In this document: positions 1-6,693 of the stretch, in pieces
Position numbering within the stretch: position 1 is the stretch's first letter
How the letters are laid out: each line of letters opens with the position of its first letter
Assembly (NCBI GenBank): GCA_900128395.1
Contig: LT649640.1
Location: 1 to 17,510 of the forward strand
Source: Stramenopiles sp. TOSAG23-2
Taxonomy: Eukaryota > Sar
Length of the DNA: 17,510 nt
Direction: 5' to 3'
Notes under the pieces: generated by a model
Databases searched by the model: none
What the model was told of the DNA's origin: nothing
What the model saw: the letters and a program-made list of their open reading frames with translations, nothing else
Translations under genes and position numbers: made by a program

Positions 1-119
1 TATCTAAACACCACTCCTACTGTCCAATAATGGTGGTTACGTGAAGATTTTATTACGTTTAGCATGACAATATCAGGTACAAAATCATCTTTATAAAAAA
101 AACGTTTGATTTTTAGTAG
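1..119 (-). other. Possible downstream exon of the EF-hand gene
   Basis: On the minus strand a run of eight T followed by AG (AG at 121-120) precedes a frame that is open from 119 to the window edge, 39 codons, with a mixed composition including DDFVPDIVMLNVIKSS. A second acceptor-like AG lies just before the DDF part. Candidate donors in the EF-hand frame are the GTGTTA and GTATTA sequences between about 190 and 170. The exon status is inference from the polypyrimidine-AG signal and the open frame; no homology was recognised. Confidence 0.35.
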
Positions 120-167
120 CTAAAAAAAACTACTAAAACATGTAAATTAATACACATTGTAATATTA

Positions 168-458
168 TTAGTTTAATAAATCATTAATACATATATATGT
201 AACACATTCTGAGAAGAAGATCATATCTGTCATGAAAATCCATAAAGCTAAGACAAATTCTTTAAAATCAATTTCATTGCTATGATCATTATCTAAAAAA
301 TAAAAACATCGATCCGTAAATTTCGTTCTATCTGTTTTTAAATATTTATAAAATTCATCAATCTGTATCGTTTCTGTTTCTTTTATATCAATTTTTTTAA
401 ATAGTTTATAAAATTTATTGATCATATCATCATCGAATTTTAAACATTGTTTACACAT
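168..458 (-). CDS. EF-hand protein, 5' part (partial, probably spliced)
   Basis: The frame starts at an ATG at 458, with a TGA in frame just upstream, and gives 96 residues. Two EF-hand units are visible. The first loop (about residues 24-35, starting DIKETETIQ) is degenerate and probably does not bind calcium. The second (about residues 56-67, DNDHSNEIDFKE) has D1, D3, S5, E7, I8, D9 and E12 and looks functional. The text after FKEFVLALW is rich in Ile, Cys and Tyr and looks like intron read-through, so the true protein probably continues in another exon toward position 1. Family knowledge: two paired EF-hands of this type occur in small calcium sensors and in longer calcineurin-B-like proteins; I cannot choose between them. 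EF-hand assignment is firm; the 3' boundary is not. Confidence 0.65.
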   Translation of the reverse strand: MCKQCLKFDDDMINKFYKLFKKIDIKETETIQIDEFYKYLKTDRTKFTDRCFYFLDNDHSNEIDFKEFVLALWIFMTDMIFFSECVTYICINDLLN

Positions 459-961
459 ATCATACTCATGTCACACATAATATAATTTATATATATATTT
501 AATTTTGTCCTTTAATTCTATTTTTAAATCTTGAATGACACATTTTGTTGAAGATCTCTCATGATGATGTGCTCATTATCATACTGCTGGACTGGTATTA
601 TATACAATTTTATTCTTGTGCTCTTTATCTTCTAAATTTATACTAGAAATATACAGTGTGTTACTAAGGTATAAGTATAATAAATACTTTTCTGTGAACC
701 TGGTGCATCGTATTCACCTGCTATATAGAGGCATATACACTACATAGCATATAGTAATGATATTATGATATCATAGCTTTGGTTTGTATTTATTTTCATT
801 GACAAGTAAAATTAGTCGGAACACACGACGTAAAAGTAAAATATTTTTACTTGGCTTGCCTTACGGCTTGCTCAATATATTCCATAGCAACAGCCATACG
901 CGACATTCTATGTATACGAATTTATGCATAATAATAATATTTAATTTACTCAAAAAATAAG
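459..961. other. Intergenic region between EF-hand gene and GPR155-like gene
   Basis: About 500 bases, AT-rich, upstream of the EF-hand gene and downstream of the GPR155-like gene, both on the minus strand. Apart from a coding-like 19-codon frame at 847-906 (listed separately) I see no gene, RNA or repeat here. It should hold the EF-hand promoter and the GPR155-like 3' untranslated region. Confidence 0.6.
847..906 (-). other. Coding-like 19-codon ORF or terminal exon
   Basis: The minus strand reads ATG at 906 to TAA at 847, giving MSRMAVAMEYIEQAVRQAK. Its base composition (GCC, CGT, AAG, GAG codons) is richer in G+C than the surrounding spacer and resembles the GPR155-like gene just upstream. 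Between that gene's stop and this ORF there is an intron-like stretch starting GAGTAAAT and ending ACATAG. It could be an alternative last exon, a small gene, or chance; the frame differs from the GPR155-like frame. Low confidence. Confidence 0.2.
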
Positions 962-3469
962 TTAATTCCTACTCTCCAAATGTTTCGTCACATCGTTTTC
1001 CAAATTAAAGGCATAGAAATATCCACTATCTTTGAAAATATGTTCATAGGTCACGTGATGAATTAATCCAAGTTCAAAAAGGTCATTGGCCACTTTCAAT
1101 GCTTGTTGTCGAGTTTCAATGCGAATACTATTGCCTTCACTATCAACACCAAGAGTTAGAAGTGGCCACATACCCTCAATGTAATCGAGCAGGTTTGACC
1201 CTGGAACACAAGCCTCATACGTTATACACCTGTACCGCCTGTCAACAAACAGGTCTGTTTCTTCAACCAACGTTAACAACAAATCTTGCAGATTCTTTAC
1301 ATAGTCTCTCCCGAGACGCTTTTTTGTTTTTGCCAACGAGCTTCGCTTGTTCTTGGTGCCATAACTGTCTAGCAGTTTTACGTCTGTGGCGTAAACAATT
1401 CGGCGATAGAAAGAATGCAGTTTAGAAATTATGCGCCGCCATCCATTGTCTCTCATGAATATGAAAGTAGAAAATAAGAGGAGTCCCCTCCCACCTACAG
1501 TAATGGTATACACCAAATGCACAAACAAAAGAATTGGGTCTGTTTTTGACATACCCGTTCGAAGCATTTGAACCCCATCCAAAACCGCCGCTACTTGACC
1601 TACAATATAAAATCCTAGGAATATTTTCATTTTAAACATAAAGTCACCAGTTATCTGGCACTTTTTCTTTTCATGGTTATTAGCTGTGCTATCAGTTGTG
1701 CTAAGAAATGGCTCGTCAAAACCAATTATGGATGTAGCCCTGCCTCGACCCGTCGATTGATATAACATCCTGAATGTTACAAAAATGCATATTATTACCT
1801 CTATGGAAAGTATGGATACGTCGAGGTAAATATCCAAAGCACTATATTGATAAACACATGGATAATAACTTCCAGTCATTTGAAAACTCAGCGTTTTCAA
1901 GAGTTGCAGTGCTAGGGACATAACACCAGCCAATACGAAGGTCATTTTCCAACGTGTATAATACAGAATTGAAATTTCCTTTGAATTAACGTTTCCATTT
2001 TTATGAATAAAATATGTTTCCACAGCAACCGCAAAGGTAATAAACAAGCGCATCCATAACCCAAATAGATGTGATAAAAAGTACATGGTCGGATTTGCCA
2101 CAGCCATATCATATTCATGAGCATTCTTTGGCCAAACTGTGGTCTGAACACACTGCGTGGAGAAAATATTCTTCATCACTCCAAGCAAGCCCAATATCGG
2201 AATAAAACATTTTGGAAATGTTCGCCAGTCACTTGACACTGCGCCTGTTAAGGCGATCCAAAAATAACCGAATCCACTTGCAATTGCTATCCAAACATCT
2301 AGTGTGGTTGACTTGCCCAACGATGGATCTACTAACAAACCGGAAATGAGTAACATAACAGGCGTCCACAATAACATAACTAGTACGGTAGCTCCACTCA
2401 ACATGTCAGTTACAGGAGATTGTACTGATTGTGCAAACACTAATGCAAGGGAGGAAGACGGTAGCGACGAATAAATAAAACAATACTGGCTAAATTTAAA
2501 TGAGTTTTGTGAGCCATTGTAAAGCCAATTTGAGAAATAGTACGCTACAAAAGGAGCCACCATCACTTTCACCATTGAGAGTAGCACAGGGACGACCAAA
2601 CTTTTCCCTCGAAGTTTGTTTAATTTCCCGACAACTGACATGCCACCAGCGAAAAGGGCGGCCATTGTGTATGGCTGCCCCCCTAACTTTAGAGCTTGGT
2701 CAATCACAAGCGGAATGTTCCTATTGGAAGATATATCTCCAGCAGATACTGGATTCAAAACATTGTACGCACAACCGAACAAAATAGACAGCATAGACGG
2801 AGAATGCAGCAAATTAACAACAATAAGTGCAGCAGTTTTCCCACAACTCGATTGGTTAGATGCGCGTTTTTTTGCCCTGGTACTTAAGGCTCTCTCTGTT
2901 TCTGCTTGATTACCACCCGTTGCCAACGCCTGACCAACTTTAAACAGTGCAATGCATACAGAATATACACAAATTAGGGAGGCACCAACAACAACATACG
3001 TCATAGCAACCAAGTCTGTCTCTCCATTGGATGGTGGAAAAAGGGATTCTATCACAACCAAACCAACTGCATAGTCGTTTGAGCTGTGGGTAAACATAGA
3101 GTAAAGGCCCGCCCGGGTGATCCAGTGCTCCTTATTCCCTCGCCGTTTCGCTCCGTACGCAGCCATAGCACATCCTAAAAACACAGAAACAAATTTAGCG
3201 AAAATGCAAGAAATTACAATTCCAGGCTCGACGGCAGAGAAGTCAATTTGTGCGACACTGCGGAAGATCAATAATGGCAAACATACCTTCCCAATAAGAA
3301 CATTTATCCCTGCTAACGATGTCTTTGGAATAAATGATGTAATCACCGCCCCGTACCCTAACCCTGTCACAAAGAATATTTTAAACAAAGCACGTAGTAA
3401 AGGCCCGAGTTCAAAGGCTGTCGAACTGGCGGTGTTTCCATCCAAAACGGTCGCGTTCGCAAACTCCAT
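962..3469 (-). CDS. GPR155/LYCHOS-like PIN-GPCR-DEP membrane protein
   Basis: The frame gives 835 residues from the ATG at 3469; a longer frame begins five codons earlier at TTG, which I do not use. Domains in order: an auxin-efflux/PIN-type transporter fold (about 20-380), with several hydrophobic helices and the motif-like stretches KVCLPLLIF and THSSNDYAVG that align with human GPR155; a second multi-helix block (about 390-680) matching the GPCR-like part; and a C-terminal DEP domain (about 745-825) with DRRYRCITYEACVPG, a Leu-rich core, LGLIHHVTYEHIFKD and GYFYAF. Family knowledge: human GPR155 (LYCHOS) is a lysosomal cholesterol sensor acting on mTORC1; whether that holds here is inference. 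It is intronless. In five sampled 60-base lines G+C is about 43%, against about 35% in five lines of other genes here, which may reflect transfer, expression level or a distinct isochore. Confidence 0.9.
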   Translation of the reverse strand: MEFANATVLDGNTASSTAFELGPLLRALFKIFFVTGLGYGAVITSFIPKTSLAGINVLIGKVCLPLLIFRSVAQIDFSAVEPGIVISCIFAKFVSVFLGCAMAAYGAKRRGNKEHWITRAGLYSMFTHSSNDYAVGLVVIESLFPPSNGETDLVAMTYVVVGASLICVYSVCIALFKVGQALATGGNQAETERALSTRAKKRASNQSSCGKTAALIVVNLLHSPSMLSILFGCAYNVLNPVSAGDISSNRNIPLVIDQALKLGGQPYTMAALFAGGMSVVGKLNKLRGKSLVVPVLLSMVKVMVAPFVAYYFSNWLYNGSQNSFKFSQYCFIYSSLPSSSLALVFAQSVQSPVTDMLSGATVLVMLLWTPVMLLISGLLVDPSLGKSTTLDVWIAIASGFGYFWIALTGAVSSDWRTFPKCFIPILGLLGVMKNIFSTQCVQTTVWPKNAHEYDMAVANPTMYFLSHLFGLWMRLFITFAVAVETYFIHKNGNVNSKEISILYYTRWKMTFVLAGVMSLALQLLKTLSFQMTGSYYPCVYQYSALDIYLDVSILSIEVIICIFVTFRMLYQSTGRGRATSIIGFDEPFLSTTDSTANNHEKKKCQITGDFMFKMKIFLGFYIVGQVAAVLDGVQMLRTGMSKTDPILLFVHLVYTITVGGRGLLLFSTFIFMRDNGWRRIISKLHSFYRRIVYATDVKLLDSYGTKNKRSSLAKTKKRLGRDYVKNLQDLLLTLVEETDLFVDRRYRCITYEACVPGSNLLDYIEGMWPLLTLGVDSEGNSIRIETRQQALKVANDLFELGLIHHVTYEHIFKDSGYFYAFNLENDVTKHLESRN

Positions 3470-3512
3470 CAACGAAGTACACAATTCAGGCCAATAATTT
3501 GTGTTTGCAGTG

Positions 3513-3610
3513 GTTTCAATATATATATATTATCTTACGTATACGCAATTAAGATGAGATTTTGAATTGATTGCACGATGCGTACACAAATTATATATAT
3601 ATATTGAAAC
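3513..3610. repeat. 18-bp perfect inverted repeat flanking 62 bp
   Basis: GTTTCAATATATATATAT at 3513-3530 is the exact reverse complement of 3593-3610. Most of it is a TA run, but the GTTTCAAT ends make the match more than simple sequence. It lies 44-141 bases upstream of the GPR155-like start codon. Confidence 0.85.
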
Positions 3611-3620
3611 AAAGATAAAT

Positions 3621-3724
3621 GAGACCTGAAAAGATATTATTTCTTTCGAATATAATTGTATAATTGAAAAGGAGACCTGGAAAGATATGATTGTTTTCGA
3701 ATATATATAATTTAAATTGTATAA
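3621..3724 (+). repeat. Diverged direct repeat pair, GAGACCTG family
   Basis: Copy one at about 3621-3665 and copy two at about 3672-3724 share GAGACCTG, AAAGATAT, TTTCGAATATA and TTGTATAAT in the same order, with substitutions and an insertion of AT-rich bases in the second copy. Confidence 0.75.
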
Positions 3725-3801
3725 TCCAATTGAACTTTAAAATAATCTTTTTTACAGTATTATATATAAAAAAGAAGAATATTGCCAGATTGCGAATAAT
3801 T

Positions 3802-3960
3802 AATGATGTGCGAAGGCCATTCAATATATATATATATTCAATGATGTGTATGTGTGTAGTGTGTATTGTGTAAATTTTAATGTGCGAATCAATTCAATAT
3901 ATATTATATATTCAATGAGATGTGTATGTATGTTGTATGTGTGTAGTGTGCTAGTGTGTA
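3802..3960 (+). repeat. Diverged direct repeat pair, ATGTGCGAA...TTCAATATAT family
   Basis: Two units at about 3802-3870 and 3878-3960 each run ATGTGCGAA, then TTCAATATAT and ATATTCAATGA, then a TGTGTATG/GTGTAGTGTG-rich tail. The units differ by small insertions. They lie upstream of the plus-strand gene at 4210. Confidence 0.75.
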
Positions 3961-4209
3961 GTGTATTATAGTCTATATAGGTCCTACATACAGTATAGAC
4001 TACCGACTACCCAGAAGCAAATTAGTTGTTTGTTTTCTCGTAGAACGAAAGTTCAGAGAGGAATTTTTATACGTGCTAGAAGTATTGATGGTTAAAATCT
4101 AGAAAGTACATACATTTCACATCATCATATAACAGTACGTTTGAAACATTAAATAATCTCAGTGTTATTGTATTCCTTCTGGAGAGTATGCTTCGTAGGA
4201 ATTAATCAC

Positions 4210-5182
4210 ATGAGTAAATTAAAAAAAATGTACGCGCGTAAGTTTATGCATTTTAATTATACTATAATATTTTTATGTGTGGATATAAAAAATAAGGTTG
4301 TATACTAGCCCAAATCAATTAGATGATATAAAAAATAATTCGCCATTGATTACAACGACCTCTAATATTGAAGAATTCAATATACACTCCTCCCCTACTA
4401 GCCCCAACAGCCAACTTGAAGATAATAACAAATTAGTACATACAGATAGAGATGGCAATATGTTGTCTAGTAGAAGTATAATGTCAAGGGGAGGAAGTGT
4501 TCGTAGCATCAGTATATCTCGTGGTCAAAGTAGACAATTTTTTATACCATTAAAACGCCCATATCGGGAAATTAAACCACACTTTAAAAGTAGCGTCAAG
4601 ATAGATGATAGGGGATTGCAAGTGGAAACATCCCATGCAGTTACAGGCCGTGAATTTTTAAGCTCAAGGCAATCAGGTAAATCATGGGCCAGCTCACCAA
4701 AGCTGCATGAAAATAATCAAACATGGAAAAAAGTAGGTGTTGGAAAGGATGGTACATTGCCATCCACAGGTTTGTACGAGGGTGAAAATTTTCGTCGTAG
4801 TCCATTACGATTTAATAAAAATTTTGATGAGAAAGGAAAAGGTTGGCAACAATGGGAAAGTAAACGATTAGAGCAATCCGGTTGGGAATGGACACATGGT
4901 TTGAAGCCACGATGGATCAAGAGCACAAAAAAACAACAAATAGAAAATCGAATAAATGGAATTATAAATGAACAATATGTAACACATGAAACACAAGATC
5001 AATTACGAGTAAAAGGAAAAAGTAAGCAGAAATTGAGATATTTAAATCACATCAATGAAATGAATGAATATAGATTAAAACGTTTAGGTGATAATGTTGG
5101 TAAAGGGATGTTACATTCTCAAATATCAATACGGCAAAGAAGTGGTCATTTTGGTGGTGAAAATGGTATTAGCTTGGCGTAA
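4210..5182 (+). CDS. Basic protein of unknown function, probably two exons
   Basis: The main frame is open from about 4289 to the TAA at 5182, but a TAA lies in frame upstream and the frame has no ATG before about residue 54. A plausible model starts at the ATG at 4210: exon 1 is 4210-4237, the donor is C/GTAAGT at 4238, and the acceptor is AATTAG at 4317-4322, leaving an 85-base intron and keeping the frame (296 codons including stop). The protein has no family I recognise. It begins with a Ser/Thr/Asn-rich low-complexity part and a Ser/Arg-rich stretch (SRGGSVRS, SRGQSRQF), followed by a Trp-rich section (GWQQWESKRLEQSGWEWTHG, KPRW) and a basic, helical C-terminal half. The Trp-rich block is the likeliest conserved core. 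No signal peptide or membrane segment is seen. The alternative is translation from an internal ATG. Confidence 0.65.
4238..4322 (+). other. Candidate spliceosomal intron
   Basis: It starts with the consensus donor GTAAGT and ends in AATTAG. Splicing joins a short ATG-initiated exon to the long frame in phase, whereas the acceptor at 4308 gives a stop. The interior is AT-rich and holds TTTTAAT-like branch-site candidates. Confidence 0.5.
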
Positions 5183-5711
5183 AAAGAAGTTTTTTTGTGT
5201 TTTATAATATTATATATAAAAAAAAACAAAAGCATTTATGTACTTGTGCGCGTGTAAAAATTTAAAAAAAAGAGGGGGAGAGTATTTTAAAAACAAAATA
5301 AATATTACGATCTCGTATATTATAATAATGGACACAAATGTCCATCAGACTTCTGGCGGTGTGTATTTTTTTTTGTATTATTGTGACGGAATTTTAATAA
5401 AAAAAAAAATAAAATCATTGTCAATTTAAGAAGCTTTTTAACTTTGTATTTATTATGGGCCTTTAAAAATAAATTATTTTTACTTTTTTGTGTACCTGTA
5501 CCTCTTCTCTTTTTTTTCTTCTCAGCACGCTCGTGAAAATGTAATTTACATATTTTACGAAGAGGAAAACCCAATTTTACATTTACATTTTTTACTTTTT
5601 TGTGTACCTGTACCTCTTCTCTTTTTTTTCTTCTCAGCACGCTCGTGAAAATGTAATTTACATATTTTACGAAGAGGAAAACCCAATTTTACATTTACAT
5701 TTTTAACAATT
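5183..5711. other. Convergent 3' intergenic region
   Basis: About 530 bases between the plus-strand unknown gene and the minus-strand EF-hand gene, so both 3' untranslated regions and polyadenylation signals must lie here. It contains A and T runs and the exact 112-bp tandem duplication listed separately. Open frames through the repeat are lysine-rich translations of T runs and are not genes. Confidence 0.75.
5481..5704 (+). repeat. Exact tandem duplication, 112-bp unit, two copies
   Basis: Bases 5481-5592 recur at 5593-5704 with no difference that I could find; the match ends where copy two runs into TTTTAAC rather than TTTTTTAC. Each unit holds TGTGTACCTGTACC, a CTTCTCTTTTTTTTC run and CACGCTCGTG. 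The last copy ends seven bases before the EF-hand stop codon, so both copies sit in its 3' untranslated region. The unit is not a multiple of three. Confidence 0.97.
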
Positions 5712-6398
5712 TTATTGTTCATCTTCAGTTCCATCTTCTGCTCCAATCCATTGTTGAAATGCCCAAAAGAATTCTTTAAAGGAAATATTACCATCATGAT
5801 CCCAATCCATCTCTGCCCAACGCTCTTTTGTTAAAACACTTGATGCACTTGAATTTTTAAATGCTCCTTCCTTTGATTGCATTTGTTTCATTACTTCCTC
5901 TTTATCTAACGTTCCCCCACCATCAACATCAAAGATAAAATATGCACCTAATACATCATCAAACGCTCGTTTTACCTCCCCGCCTAAACCTTCTGAATCT
6001 GCTACTTTAATGTCACCAAGAACATAACCTAACGCTAAACATACCATAAATTCTTTATGTGTCAATTGATTGTTATGATACATATCTGCTTCGTGGAATA
6101 CTAAATTAATTTCTTCATCTGTCATCAATTGTGTCCCTAGCTTTCCCATAATTGGCTTAATTTCCTCATAATCCAAAGTACCATTACCATCATCATCACA
6201 ACTTTTAAATAAATCTTTAACTTTTTGGAACGCTCCATTTATTTTTGGAAATCTTAAAATGACTTGGTCAAAACTATTTATATGCCCTTTTTTTACAGAA
6301 TCATATTGTGTTTTAAATTTACGCAATGATGCAGAAACACGTTTATCAAAAGCAGATGGCTCCGCTGGCGCTGTTTTTTTACTATTTCCACAACCCAT
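5712..6398 (-). CDS. N-myristoylated four-EF-hand calcium-binding protein
   Basis: The frame of 228 residues starts at ATG 6398 and ends at TAA. It begins MGCGNSKK, a strong N-myristoylation signal (Gly2) with an adjacent Cys3 for palmitoylation, so membrane attachment is expected. Four EF-hand loops are seen: 68-79 (DDDGNGTLDYEE, canonical), 105-116 (DMYHNNQLTHKE, lacking several ligands, probably inactive), 157-168 (DVDGGGTLDKEE, canonical) and 198-209 (DWDHDGNISFKE, canonical). There is no kinase domain, so it is a sensor or adaptor rather than a CDPK. The C-terminus is acidic. Its role is inferred to be membrane-linked calcium signalling; the partner is unknown. A TA run lies just upstream of the start. 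Confidence 0.9.
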   Translation of the reverse strand: MGCGNSKKTAPAEPSAFDKRVSASLRKFKTQYDSVKKGHINSFDQVILRFPKINGAFQKVKDLFKSCDDDGNGTLDYEEIKPIMGKLGTQLMTDEEINLVFHEADMYHNNQLTHKEFMVCLALGYVLGDIKVADSEGLGGEVKRAFDDVLGAYFIFDVDGGGTLDKEEVMKQMQSKEGAFKNSSASSVLTKERWAEMDWDHDGNISFKEFFWAFQQWIGAEDGTEDEQ

Positions 6399-6693
6399 AT
6401 TTATGTATGTAATATATATATGAATTATTCTTCACCTATATTTTTGTATATTGTATTTATTTATATCTATATACATACATTTATCTCTCTTTTTGATATT
6501 TTTGAGTATTAATATTTGAAACATCATTTCTATTTCTATATTTATTGATCGGGAGTTGCACATCACATGATGTGTTGATGACGTGGTGCCGTAACGAACA
6601 GTGTGATATACGAGGCGCGTCCTCGTATTCATCAGGTTAAGGTTGATTTTTAAATATCTCCTCATTTATGGTATTGTAAATAGTATTTCACAC
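6399..6693. other. Spacer: EF-hand promoter and GH13 3' end
   Basis: 295 bases between two minus-strand genes. It contains a TA run close to the EF-hand start, the GC-richer patch at about 6545-6640 with the inverted repeat listed separately, and a CACATGATGTG near-palindrome. The reading frame across it has no coding character. Confidence 0.65.
6608..6628. promoter_or_regulatory. Perfect 8-bp inverted repeat in the EF-hand promoter
   Basis: ATACGAGG and CCTCGTAT flank a CGCGT spacer. It sits about 210 bases upstream of the EF-hand start and 66 bases beyond the GH13 stop, in a locally GC-rich patch that also holds TGATGACGTGGTG, a bZIP-like TGACGTGG core. Function as a transcription factor site or as a 3' hairpin of the GH13 transcript is inference. 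Confidence 0.5.

Larger units (their letters stand above)
3470..4209. other. Divergent intergenic region with repeats
   Basis: About 740 bases between the GPR155-like gene (minus) and the unknown gene starting at 4210 (plus), so it should carry both promoters. It is very AT-rich, with TA runs, TG/TGTA-rich runs, an 18-bp inverted repeat and two families of diverged direct repeats (listed separately). I see no reading frame that looks coding. Confidence 0.7.

Noticed and set aside
2500-3497. Several plus-strand ORFs of 63-126 codons
   Set aside because: They lie opposite the GPR155-like gene and have no domain; they are antisense shadows of a GC-richer coding region.
3591-3873. Hydrophobic ORFs on both strands
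   Set aside because: They are translations of TA-rich repeats with Ile/Tyr/Phe bias and no start context.
5320-5797. Two overlapping lysine-rich minus-strand ORFs of about 80-106 codons
   Set aside because: They are read through T-rich tandem repeat DNA, share the same repeated segment in shifted frames, and overlap the EF-hand gene's end; no domain is seen.
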